A stretch of DNA of 64,000 nucleotides from positions 40,477,665-40,541,664 of the forward strand of contig CM050690.1 in the NCBI GenBank assembly GCA_027574665.1, in the 5' to 3' direction. The notes beneath the pieces were generated by a model that was not told where the DNA came from, did not search any database, and worked only from the letters and a program-made list of their open reading frames with translations. This DNA comes from Rhynochetos jubatus (Eukaryota > Chordata > Aves > Eurypygiformes > Rhynochetidae). The translations under genes were made by a program, and so were the position numbers. Positions within the stretch are counted from its first letter, which is position 1. The number at the start of each line of letters is the position of its first letter. This document shows positions 13,726 to 25,396 of the stretch, piece after piece.

Positions 13726-16449
13726 AAGATGCTTCTCCTACCAGCTGTCTGTCCTCACGGCCTTCCTCCAAAGCCACTGCCAATGGAGTGAATTAAACTC
13801 ATTGCTCCAAGGCTTCTGTTCATGTCCTGGCGAATGCGGGGGCACATTTGTCCTTCCTCAGTTCTCCACTGGGACACTAAATGCTGTGAAAGTGGAGGTG
13901 TCAAAACATGAGTTGTTGGCAGCGATGTAGGTGCCACAGCCTTTTTCCCAGTGAACGTTGAGACGGAGCTGCGTAACTGGGTATTTCCCTTTACAGGATG
14001 GAAAAGCATGTTGTGCGAGTACGTGTGCAGCTCAAGGGGAGCTGTACCATAAGGAGTTACAGAGGAAAAATTTTGGAGAACAGAGGACCAGCTAAAAAAA
14101 ATTTTTGAGCAACTTTCTTTTCCTGGCAGTGGGCAGCACATTAAAAAAACAAGCGGAGTAGAAAGAGTGGTTTCTAGTATGAGCTTTTGGTCAGACATGG
14201 TAAACAGAATTTGTAAGTGTAGGTAAGTAGCTGCTATCTAGCAGACACTTAAGCTTCCCAACTGATTATTGAAATTAGTAATACTGTGTAATTGTTTTAA
14301 CTCAGGCCTCCGCACAGTGGAGTTTTTCTTCCACCCTGTTTTGCATGCTCAGAGAAAAACATATTACAGCCTGCCATAACTTCAAATAATTTCCTCTGTA
14401 ATTCAGGGGTGCGATCACAAAACAATACAACAGAGGTTTTGCCCCATGATGAAGTGGGGTCCATACAGTGACTTTAGGTGATTCAGGTGGAATAGTATTG
14501 TCCCTCCCTTATTTTATTATGCAAATATATTTATACTTTTAAAGTGGGGAACACTTTTGTTTCAGCTCTTGTTGCTAGAATAAATTAATCATGAGTAGAT
14601 AATCTCAAAAATACTTCTATATTTGGAGAAAGAGTAGCAGTACCATTTATGTGGGCACCGCATCATGGAACAGCTACTTAATTTCAGGAAGCAGTCTAAT
14701 GAATATGAACACTTTGGAAATTAGTTGCCCATTTCATTAATTGTTTATTTGTGAATGAAAGGAGCTAGTCAAGCAAAGATACTGTTTGGTTTCTGGAAAT
14801 TACTCCACCAAACTATCTCCAGATGTTGGGGGAGGTGGGGAAGGAAGAAACTTCATCCACATTTTAATACGTGAAACTCTCGTAACGTGCTCACAATTCA
14901 TGATCTGTGTTGGGATGCCTTTTTTACTTTGTCTCCTGTGTGCTAGGCATTCTGTTTTCCCAGTTTTTGTCCAACAACACAGTTTGTAGTAAAGCGTCTA
15001 CAGCAGTATCTTCTGCTGAAGTGTGAATTGTCCAGCTGAAGAAACTGGCTCTTGCATTTTCAGTTTAAATAATGTGAAGCTTACATTTTTCTCTTTTCAG
15101 AAATAGTTGGAAACCATTTATATGTTATAAATTATTGTGCTGTAGGATAAATGGTAACTTTTACAAGAAAGGACAGAGATTAAAATTATGAAAAGTAATG
15201 AATTTCGGTAAAATTCTCAGTAGTAAATGTATTTCTGTAGTGGTAGCTTGCTTTAAGATGTTTTCTTTCTAACTTTTTATACAAATGACTGCATTGTTAG
15301 AAACAGTAGATTTCTTTCTGAATCTGCATGGGATATCAAACAACTGTGTTTTACTTTCAGTATTTTCTCTCTTTTTCCTTTGCCTTTATAAAGTTGAAGT
15401 TTTATGGACTGTATGCTTAGATTTTTGCCATTATTTGTTTGCTCTTTTAGCTGTGCAGTATCTCACTACTTATACCCTTTACTCTTCCCAAAAGAAGGGA
15501 TAAAGCCCCTATCCATTTTTGCTAAGAAATATTAGGGAAACTCATTTCTGAGTGATAACCAGCCAAAAGCAACACTGGATATGTGTTCAGGGTTGAATTG
15601 TACATGTCTGTTAAAAAAGGCAACTGTGCCGCAGTTCACTTTACAGTTATTTTCCAGATTATTCAAAATACTTGAGCGTTAGAAGAATCTGTCTAGTCCC
15701 ACAGGAAAAACTGTCCAATAAGCCTCTCCCTTCATCTAAGGGTCATAGAGGAAACCCTGGCTAGACGTTTTGGTGACTAATTTAAAATATCTGGCAAGAC
15801 AATTGATAGCACCCTTCCTTTGTGTTGTGACAAATATATTTCGACTGCAGTTTATTAACATAATCCAACACAACCACAGACATATTGTATGTATTATAGC
15901 ATAGAATTAGAAACATTTTTTGCACATCACAGTCTTTACTCTCTCTCTTTTTTGACAAGGATCTGGATAATTGCCTCAACAAATGAACTGCTGTGTTCAG
16001 TCTGTTTCTATAATTTCATAAATTGTTTTCCATGCTAAAACTAAGCAAGCTTTTACTGAGTAAGTATGAAGAACCACAGTGTAATTACAGGAGCAGTATT
16101 ATTAAGAAGTGTGACAGAAATGGCAGTTTAACTGACAGCTACTTTTTCATTGCTTTATTACAACAAATTAAGTATCTCGTTGAGTGCCAGTTAGTGAGCA
16201 ACAGTGTCTTCTGCCTCTCTGTCTCTCTCACTCTTATGCACATGTGTGCACACACGTATTTTAGAGCTAAAGGTTTAGCACAGCAGATTACCGTGTAAAC
16301 TGGATCATAAATTACCAGCTGGGGTTTCTGCTGCTCCCGGAAATTTTACTTTAGATCAAAAAAATAAGGGGGTTTGTCTCACACTTAGACAAATTGAATA
16401 TTTTGCTATTTTCTATCTCCCTTTCTCTGAGTATATTGCTTCCCTTCAT
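13726..16449. other. Intronic sequence, nothing recognised
   Basis: AT-rich DNA. The 147-aa minus-strand frame at 13755-14198 overlaps the edge of a small CpG cluster but has no recognisable domain. Confidence 0.7.
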
Positions 16450-16605
16450 TGATAAAGGGAATTAGAATTATTCCCATTACATGGATGGAAAAAGTGAGAC
16501 ACAAGAAGTGATTAACTTTCCGAAGACTCAGAACCCAGTGAATGACCAGGCTAAGAATGAAACCCACATTTGCTGTCTTAATCATCGAACCACACTGCCT
16601 GCAAT
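16450..16605 (-). mobile_element. MIR-like SINE fragment, antisense
   Basis: The sequence ttcccattacatggatggaa followed by agtgagacacaagaagtgat, a 'gattaactttccgaagactca' segment, and aatgaaacccacatttgctg then cttaatcatcgaaccacact follows the reverse complement of a MIR core and tRNA-like head ('cccattttacagatgaggaaactgag ... ttaaccact'). It extends further than the other MIR-like pieces in this window. Confidence 0.55.
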
Positions 16606-16680
16606 CAATACGGCCTTGATCCAGAGCCCACTGAAATCAATGAAAGAAAGTTTTTGACCAGGTCCTATACGTAATGTAAA
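16606..16680. repeat. Possible ancient interspersed-repeat fragment
   Basis: The sequence ttgatccagagcccactgaa followed by atcaatgaaagaaagttttt and a 'gaccaggtcc' end resembles a motif series ('gatccaaagcccattgaagtcaatgg ... ggatcaggccc') that recurs in sauropsid genomes. I cannot name the family. A second, weaker instance is at 23795-23865 (actcctattgattgcaatgg then gaaggggctctgggccagtg). Confidence 0.35.
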
Positions 16681-19600
16681 GTCCTTCCTTTAGTTTTTTT
16701 ATTTTCCTCCTAACAATGTGGTTATTAAAGTACAACTTTTCTATACAGTACTTTTGCAGAACATAATTGAAATCAGTCAATGACACCAATACGATTTGAA
16801 TGAGGAATAGGGGCTCATTTCCCCGGTTCTAAGGCTCCTGTCCTTTTCATTTGTTTTCAGTTGGACACCTTTTTATGTAAGAAATGTTCACACTTTCCAA
16901 ATCCATTCATTGTGTTTTAAAATGTGTATATTTTAAATATCTGGACAGCTTTTCTTTATGTTTTCCAGTGCTCTATATTCAAGCCTTTGCTTTTACTAAT
17001 CATAAAATCAAAACTACAAAGAGGTATCCTCCAAGTATTCCACAAGTACCAGATATGAATCAGGTTTAATACCAAGTAGGTGTTCAGTACTTTTAAGTTA
17101 TATGCTCAGTCACTGTCTAGTCAGTCAGGTGTAAATGTTAAACTCCTGGCTAGTATGAACAACAGTAAGTGAAAGGCTAGCATGTATCATATATCGTTTG
17201 ATTTGTAAAGTGAGTGCAGGCTAGAGCTGTGTGGGTTGTGAAGTTAACTTTACTGAAGAAAGAGGCAAAAATCTAAAGGGTTTTGTGAAAAACTTGGCTA
17301 TAAACACGATTTAAAAATTCTTTTTACTGATCTCAAATTTTTGGACATAGTTTAAATTGTAAAGACTATGGCAGATGTCATGACTTTATTATTTTTACAT
17401 CCTTTTTTACTGTCTGTGGTGTGACATGCCCATAGGTTTTTATTAGATTAATAAAATTGCTGCAAAAAAAGAGTGGGATTGTCATGAAACATAAAAGGCC
17501 ATTCCATTTACGTTTTGTAGTTGTTAAAAGCATCTGAGAACCAGGAAAAATGAGAATGACTAACTGTAGTACTTAATGAACTGAACCATGGTGATTTTAT
17601 TTAATCACTTCACAAAAAATGATTGTGTGAAAATTTGCCTTGTTTCATGTCCTGGTCAGTTGTGACCTTTAGAGATCTATTTGCCTAACAGCTCAGGATC
17701 TGCCTACAGATCTGTGAAATCCTAAACTGTGTGTGATATTGGTTGGCTCAGTAGCCAGTGTTCTACCTGCAATACCAAGGAAAGAGCTTAACAAGGTGTT
17801 GCTACCAAGAAGCCTACTGGAGAAATATTTCTTAAACAAACCTTTTGGAACTAACTTTTAAAACTTATATAAACATCTTCTATAAAAGTCTGTAAATCTC
17901 TTTGTTTTATAGTATGCCATTTTGAATCTGATTTTAGCGTTCAGCTATATTTACCTTTCCTGCACAGTATTCGGAAATACATCTGAACACTCTCAGATCT
18001 TGTTGTCTGGCAAAGAACCTGTACAATGTCATTTACTCAGATAATATATTTCACCATTCTTCTTAGATGAATTTTGGGGGATTCTGAGTTCTTGGATATC
18101 CAGCAATTTTTAGTTCCAGGCTTGGCATGAATATAGAGATTTATTTTTTCCCCTAGTTCTCGTAATATTGAAAATATATCTGTATCAGGCAGACAGTTGA
18201 GTAAACAGGATTAGCAAAACCACATCTCCTACAGCTTTATTCTTAGTGTTGAAAATTATTACAGCTCTCTAATCTTCTCCCAGGGCTCTTCTCCAGCCCA
18301 CCTTCTGCAGCATTCTTGTAATCCAGAGCTACCTTTACTTGGCTTAATAAGAGGTGTGGTGTGACTAGGCAGGAGCTGCTGATTGACCAGCTGGCTGCTA
18401 CCTCCTTGCTATTAAGTAAGTGTAATGGAATGCCCTGGCTGTGAGTACCTGGCAGGCCAAAACAAAAGGTTTTTGGGACTGCATGCAGCTTCTGGGTCAT
18501 GCTTTGTGCAACCATATAATAAGAATTAAGTACCGTTGCTAAGTCTACCTTTCTGCCAAAGCTGATGGAAGTAGATTCACAGATTCAGAAGTTGTGGAAG
18601 AGTAAAAAAGATAGACACATATACTCTGGACTTTTCATAACTATTGCTTCCTTTGGAAACGTAATCAGATATGTTGGCAACACTAATTTTTTTATAATCA
18701 TATTCATTATTCTCATACTCCATTTAGTAGGACACATACTTTCTGCTTTTCATCATACCCTAGGACACAAGTGGGAGTGAGAGTAAGGCTTTGTCTGACT
18801 TCTGTCCACCTGGACATTTAAGCTAAGGGGTCTGACTTAATCTAGTGGGTAGTGGCATTTGCCCCATCTGCTGCCCATGTTGACAAGTTTCATGCACATG
18901 GAGTTTAGAGGAGTGTTGCTTACACCGGTTCTTGGTTGTTGGCAACTTAGTCTTCTGTGAGAAGTGATTCCTCAGAGTTGCTCTCATGTTGCTCCATTTT
19001 TTACATCCATACTTCGTGTTCCTGCAAAAATCAAGAGACTTTTAGCAGTTAAAAGGAGCACTGTTTGATGAAGTTAGGATGAAGAATGAAAGCAACACAC
19101 TTCTGGACTATTTTTTTCTTTCTTAAATTATAGGTTTATTTATGCCCTTGCAGGTTACATGTCTTTTTTGAAAGTTGTCCATCAGATAGTTATAAGTTCT
19201 GAGCAATGAAGCTCTTCCAGTGCAGAACTGCACACGTGAACCTCAAGAACATTGCAGGTGCTTTACAAATGAGTCTGAATTAAGTGGAGCTCCTGATGTT
19301 TTACTATAACTGCAAACCATCCATGTTAACACATGTACATTGAGGACACTGGTAAAAGCCATTGGAAGGGATGTGTGTTTGGGGGGTATTTACTCTAGAA
19401 ATCATTAAAGTGGATGTCATACTTCCTCCTTTGGTGATGAATGTCTGTCTGCATTTCAACAGGATGGATGCACGTCATGCGCTGCAGCATGTTTTCACAT
19501 GTGAGCTTTGCAGGGCTGTAGCAAACCAGTCAGTCTGCTATTATGCCTGCTACTCTCAAAAATGGAGTACTTACCCCTTGACATATTGTATTTTAAATTC

Positions 19601-20749
19601 TTCTGAATTTGAAAGGCCAGTAGTTCTGTCCTTTCCCTCTGACATATTCTTAAAATTTTCTTGTTTACATCTTTGTCCCCAGTTCTTTTATTTCTCTCTG
19701 TCTCTCCCCCTCTTCCCTTCTGCCTTTGTCCCCTCCCTCCCTCTACATCCAACATGCTTTCATCCTTTCTTTGCTTCACTACTACCTGTCAGGTATTCTG
19801 TTTCTCTCCATGTATTTTTACTTCCTTGAGGTTTTACAAGAGGCTGGGATAACTTTCCAACTTCTCCTTGTAGTGACTAAACACTTGAAAAGTCATCACT
19901 TTCTCATAAGCAGTGATTTCCCAAAGCATGTCAAGTATTTAAGATTTAGGAAGAAGGAACAACCTGGCATAGGCCCAAAATCTCATTTGACTTCAAAAAC
20001 TGTGCCTGACCAAAACCCCCAGAAAGCGTCAGAAAATTCACAGAAGTGGCAATTTTATTTTGGGAGAATTGTGTAGACGCTCTGTTCTTCTCATCTGCTG
20101 GGATTCCCTTCAACAGTATTGAATTTGGATGCTGACACTAATAGAGAATTTACAGAGCTGCTGGAGTTATATGTTTCTTTTAGTAGCATTTAATAGTATT
20201 ACTATCTAATAACTATTAGATACTATCCTACTTAGTAATTAGCTGAGTGAGATGCCTTCTGAGTTATCAGTTTTGCCAGTCGCCTAGGAAGCGTCTGCGT
20301 TTCATCTCTGTACTGATTATTGAATGGGACTTTTTTTTCAGAAAGGGAAGAAAAGTTTTAATGAGGTGCAGAATATTACCATATATAAGGTGTATTTTAA
20401 ACAGCTATACCAACAGGCTTGAATGATAATATGGGAAAGTAACACACCTGTATAAACATGTGGATACCTGCCAGTAATGGCCTCCAAAGGTTTCAAGGCA
20501 GTGGTTATACAGATGAGACCTCCTTTCTGCTACTTAGTGATGAAAGGGTACTGAACTTGGTTGTGTTCCTCACCTCTGTCCTGCATACCCTGATACCGCA
20601 GTATTTTTCCGTAGTCTTGGCTCTCCATTGCCCTTGTTCCCAAGTCTAGCGGTTGTTACTAGTGCCTTCACCACATCTGATTTATTTATTTTAGCTAGCA
20701 CAGATCCCAGCACAGTCGTTTCTCCTACATAGGACAGAACAGTTTTCTT
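16681..20749. other. Intronic sequence, nothing recognised
   Basis: AT-rich DNA with a small palindrome (tatctaata-ac-tattagata, 20203-20222) and a pyrimidine-rich stretch at 19670-19830. The 155-aa frame at 19362-19829 is a by-product of that stretch. Confidence 0.7.
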
Positions 20750-21110
20750 CTGCTGTCCCTCCCTGTGTAATGAGCTCCTCCTTCCTGCCAAGGCCTGCCA
20801 CCTAGGAACCCTCACGATCTCCACTCCCTCGTCTTGGCCTTCTGCTCCCAGCTCTGCGGTGTCCCCACCTCACACCCTGATCCGTGTCACCAGCCCCAGG
20901 GCTTCCTGGTGGTGACCAGCCTGCCCTGCTCCCTGGGGGAGGGTGGGAACTGCTCTGGGCAGGCCACCAGGAGGTTCGTGGTTCACTCTCTGGGGACAGA
21001 GGCATTTGAGGAAGAGGAGACACCTCTCGCGTAGCCAGAGAGGATGCTTTTGCCTGCGCTGTAGCCGATGGTCCCCCTCACCTCATGTTCCCCTGCCTGC
21101 TGGCACAAGG
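20750..21110. promoter_or_regulatory. GC-rich patch, candidate regulatory region or non-coding exon
   Basis: By eye this stretch is clearly richer in G+C than the surrounding intron and contains about ten CpG, which are scarce elsewhere (for example tctcgcgtagc near 21027 and gcctgcgctgtagccgatgg near 21053). It ends with cacaag|gtaaat at 21110, which fits a splice-donor consensus. No open frame here matches a known protein. It could be an alternative BNC2 first exon or promoter (human BNC2 is reported to use several), an enhancer, or an unrecognised repeat. Confidence 0.35.
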
Positions 21111-21564
21111 TAAATCTCAGGCTTTCTGAAGACATCAGCAAGGAGCAGAACTTGTTTGGGGTGGGGGAAGTGGGAGAAGAGTGGAAGAGGAGCACAGACA
21201 GTCTAGATGTAGCTTTTGGGACTTCTCTCTCCCACCTACATGGCTGCTCTCCTGTCCTCTCCTTATTTGAGCATTTCTGCTTATGGAGTTAATTCTCAGG
21301 CTCTCTTCCTGAGCTGCTAATTGTAGTTGAAAGGTAAAGGAACTGAGGAGAAGTTCTATTGAGTCACTCAGGAAGGCAGTGGAACGAGACTAGAAAACAG
21401 CATCTTTGCACAGTCATGTGAGGGCCTGTTCCTCCTCTGCAGGTTTGGCTTCAGAAATGCCTTTGTTTTTCCAGCAGCTGCAGTCAGTGTGTGAAATTTT
21501 AAACGAGAATGAACAGAGACAGACTCACAGTTTCTGCTTTGAGGACAGAACCTTGTCTTCTGCT

Positions 21565-21840
21565 AGACTGAAGGTTTTGTGCCCTGTGTGTCACTCGGAC
21601 ATCCCACGGTACAAGACAACTCAGTCCTGTGCTGCTGGAAGGTGCCTGGCCGGGTTTTGCACACACTTACTGAGGGCCAGAAGCAGTGTGTCCGAAACGC
21701 GCGTGGAGCGCTGCTTGGGTTCATTTGTTTTGCGAAGCGGTGCAGAAGAGTTTTAGGAATTTCTGCGTGGCATTCATTCCACTGTGCAACACGGACATCA
21801 CTGGCCCCCTTCCTGCCGCGGGCTGAGCCAGGCAATGAAT
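21565..21840. promoter_or_regulatory. CpG-rich patch
   Basis: About 14 CpG in 275 bp, densest in tccgaaacgcgcgtggagcg (near 21690) and again in ttcctgccgcgggctgagcc (near 21810). The rest of the intron is CpG-poor. This may belong with the GC-rich patch 450 bp to the left. The overlapping frames on both strands have no recognisable domain. Confidence 0.35.
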
Positions 21841-23329
21841 CAGTGTTTTTATTTCTGAGAAGTATACTAACACCATGCTGAAGGACACTGCCATCTTCTT
21901 GTGTAGTTTGGTCTTTGCTTAGGAAAGCTGGGATTATTCTCTGTGCTTGGCTTTCTCACACATTATAAAATGGTGCTGATTACATATATGAAAAGGTGAG
22001 AGGGCAAAAAGAAATTAAATATTAATTTACAACTTCTTGATATCTGAAGAAGTAAAATTCTTTGTTACAAAGATGGAAAAAAACAAGTAACTTAAGGTGG
22101 TAGGCCCTCTAAGACAATGTACTTCACTAATCACTGCTTATGTACAGTCTAGCACTGAAAAAAAGCTAAAACTCAGAAGTGCTTTTTTCCTACTGTTTTA
22201 TGTGGGTTTTTTTTCAATTTGAAAGGGATTTACATTTATTTAAAGACATTTTTCTAAATTTTGCTTTGAATACAAATCATGTCACACAACTTTGCCAGAA
22301 TAAACTTGGCAGCTTATGTTTTCTTTCCTTTTTTTTGAGTGTTGGCATGTAATGAATATTAATGGAGCATCACTTCCTGGTTTTTGGCATGATACTTTCT
22401 TCATGTAAATACTGCTTTTTGAAATACCAAAAGCCAATGTGCAGTTCAGAGTCTTCGATTCAATTTAGATGAATTGATGAAGAACCTTCATTTACTATTT
22501 TGTGAGAGCATGAATGTGTTTGTTTCCTGATTAATATTTTTCTTATTTTTTTAGAAAGGTAAGAAAAAGTATTTTCATGAGTTTGACTCCCTTCTTAGCT
22601 ACTTGGTACATCTGGTTCCTCAGTGTCTGCGTTTAAACTCCTCTTCTTTTTGAGGATTTCACAGCAGCAAGCACATTGTCGGCAATCAATAATAGGGTGA
22701 AGTGAATCAGTCTGGATAAAGAGGAACTGACCTGAATTTGATCCTTAAACTCCAACTAACCACAACTATTCTGGGGTTTTAAAATTTTTTGGTTTCAGAA
22801 ATTACTATCACACACCTCTGCACCATCTGGCTTTTCCTAGGAGTGGAAACAGACTTATCAACATACTGTAACAGAGTCTGCTTTTGTGGTGTGTCTGGCA
22901 GAGTTGTTACCCGAAAACTCTGGAAATCTCACCAGAAGGGCGGCTTTTATGCAATTTCCAGACCAGTTTTCACACCAAAGAGGATTAGGTGGTAAGCAGA
23001 GTGGAGAAAGAGTCTGCGCTTGTGGTTGCATCTTGGTTTTACTGATCACTAATTTGTGCTAGGCTAAATGATGCTTTTAATTATGACCTGGTGGAACTCT
23101 CACAAAAATGACAGAAAAGCCTCCCATTTGTCTCATTGTGACTTGAACTTTTCATCATGGAAATCCGCTGGCTGTAATGAGGTGACACATGAGTTTCTTG
23201 GAGCTGAATTTAGTCCTCTCTGTATGTGCATGCTTATTTTATGCTAGTGTCGTCCATCACGTAGACCCTGAGGTCTAGACAGAGGAACCCATTCCATCTG
23301 GCCTGTGCCTTTGTCCCACAGGAGAAAAA
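21841..23329. other. AT-rich intronic sequence between CpG patches
   Basis: No repeat or coding frame is recognised. The part from 22200 to 22560 is AT-rich with several ATTA/TAAT cores (for example atgaatattaatggagcatc), which is compatible with a homeodomain-bound enhancer, but nothing in the sequence proves it. Confidence 0.6.
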
Positions 23330-23560
23330 AGCTGCAGCGGAGGGCTGAGTGTGCTGATTTAACTCTTCCTGCGTGCAGGCAGGCGTTCACCGCGTGGCTG
23401 GCTGCTGCTGACGTGCGCCTGTGTGGAGGGGGATGAAAGCGGGCGCTTCAGGGAAAGGCGTTCGAGAGGTTGGCAGAAAGAGCCTGGCTGGGAGCTCTCA
23501 TCAGAGCTGCTGCTGAATGTAGGGAGAAGCAGCTATAGCGATGTCTGTGAATAAGGACTA
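23330..23560. promoter_or_regulatory. CpG-rich patch, candidate promoter or enhancer
   Basis: About a dozen CpG in 230 bp, for example ggcgttcaccgcgtggctgg, tgctgacgtgcgcctgtgtg and gcgggcgcttcagggaaagg, then aggcgttcgagagg. It contains a tgacgtgc core resembling a CREB/ATF half site. No TATA box, Inr or coding frame can be assigned. Confidence 0.35.
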
Positions 23561-24594
23561 CCGTTGATACTTGCTGTGGCTACCACAGGTTTGTATCAAC
23601 CCAAGCTTCGCCCTTGGCTCCCTTGGGATGATAAATTTGAAGTATGCTAGAAAGCAGGTATCGTTTAGGAACTCCATCCTGATATAATAATCCTTGCAAT
23701 TTTATAACTTGGGGGAAGGGAGATTGTTACTGACAGAGTTCCAGGTTGCTGTATTAGGCTCTTTTTTCATAAAGATGTTAAAAAAACTGGCAATGACAGG
23801 CTCATTCGGCCTTCAGTGGAACAGGACAGCACTCCTATTGATTGCAATGGGAAGGGGCTCTGGGCCAGTGTTTTACACAAACTGAGTCATTTCGCTTTCT
23901 ACCCGCGTGGTCTGCTTTTTCCACAGATGTGCACAGTATATATATTTACTGCAAAGCATTTACATATTAAATAGTGACCAACTAAGTTTTGTCCTGTAAC
24001 AAGCTCCTAGGTGCTATGACAGGAATAAATACAGGGCTCAGCACGAGTACAGCATGGGCACATAAGTCAGTCTACATGCTGGATTAGAGCCTGAAGACCA
24101 GCCTTTGCATAGGGAGTGAGAGTGTTCCTGTTTGCAGAGCCCGTGCTTAGCACTTCATGTACAGAGTAGCAGCAGGATTACTGTAACTGATGATAGACTT
24201 AAGTGTGACCTAACACCAGTGTGGCATAAGGCAGAATAGAAGAAATTTTAAACATACACTGAATACCGTGTTCAGGAATATGATACAATTCAGGAAGCTG
24301 GGAAGGCAGTAAATGCGTTCGACTTCTTTGTCTGTGAGGATGTGCGTTGCCTGATTTTTAAAGGTGCTGAACACTGGCAAATCAAAATGGACAGTCATGA
24401 TCTGATAAACACAAGGTACAAATGAGCGCTGTCTTTATTCCTGGTATTGAAATAATCTAGGATGTAAATGGTTTCAAATACAATGCGTGCTGCCAAGTGG
24501 CAAAAGTTGCTATTATTTTAATGCAGCATATTAGACTACACTCTTCCGGATGGGGGTGTCCTGATTGTTCCTGGGACATCCGTATAGCTGTTGT

Positions 24595-24616
24595 CATCCT
24601 CTGCTAACAGAGGATG
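24595..24616. other. 9-bp stem, 4-nt loop hairpin
   Basis: catcctctg, loop ctaa, cagaggatg: a perfect short hairpin in intronic DNA. No T-run or other RNA-gene signal accompanies it. Confidence 0.75.
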
Positions 24617-25306
24617 CTAATGTGTCTAAATGGGTGAATTTTATTTAGTAAAACAGCATATTTTTTAAAAAAAGAAATTGTCAATTCTTCCCCATTCGTT
24701 GGTGTGCTTTTTCTGCACTTCCTGCAGAATTTTGGAAGTTTGAGTATGCTGGGAGTGTGACTTTCCTTATTCCAGCTCTGGGATACAAGAACAGGTTGTT
24801 GCAGCAAAGCTGTAAATACTGTTGCCTAATCTGTCTTGGATCTGTGGATAAGCAAGACTTGAAGGTTCAGAAGAAATATTTTAGTATGCATTTCAAGGTA
24901 TAAATTCACCTAGAAATGTGAGGGAAGTGGATAGTATTGAAGTCACACCAGTGACCATTCCTGTTGCTGAATAAAACCAAAAGCAGTGGAAAATCTAAAC
25001 AAAACAAAATTGTGTTGTTAGACTGCTGGTTTTCCCTTGGGAGCAGTCTAGCATCTGAGTTCTCCTTGTCTGATTTTAAATAAATACATGTAGATGAAGA
25101 TAAGATATTATAAGATAAGAGATTAGGAGAAAAACTGATTATGTATTTAAATGCGAGAGTTCCTGTTTGTCTATGTGAACATGCTTTCTTATTGTATCAC
25201 CTGCTGTCCCCCTGCCCCCGGCTTAAATGCCAAACCAGAAGAAGGCATATTGATCTTTCAAAAACAATTTGGTAGTCACTTGGCCCAATTCAGCTACAAT
25301 TACTGT

Positions 25307-25396
25307 GCAACACAATAGTTTTAAATTCATAAGGACAGAAGCAACAACTACGCAAGACAGTAGTACTAAATTCATAAGGTCAGAAACAAGAAATAC
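25307..25396. repeat. Diverged tandem duplication, 45 bp x 2
   Basis: Copy 1 starts gcaacacaatagttttaaat and copy 2 gcaagacagtagtactaaat. Both continue ttcataagg(a/t)cagaa(g/a)caa. The period is exactly 45 bp with scattered substitutions, so the duplication is not recent. Confidence 0.85.

Noticed and set aside
13755-14198. 147-codon minus-strand open frame
   Set aside because: No domain, no homologue recognised and no intron or promoter signals. It is within the length expected by chance for a window this size.
19362-19829. 155-codon open frame
   Set aside because: Its second half is a low-complexity Phe/Leu/Pro/Ser reading of a pyrimidine-rich tract; no membrane-protein family is recognised.
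20570-20824. Minus-strand 84-codon frame with a vague resemblance (K-LS-YVG...AKI) to a ciliary protein C-terminus
   Set aside because: Only a few residues agree, spacing is wrong and the rest is unrelated. I judge it coincidence.
23539-23560. ATG in the CpG-rich patch as a candidate upstream BNC2 start
   Set aside because: The frame closes after four codons (ATG TCT GTG AAT then TAA), so it cannot be a coding start for BNC2.
25307-25396. CRISPR-like direct repeat
   Set aside because: Only two contiguous diverged copies without spacers in a vertebrate intron; a plain tandem duplication.
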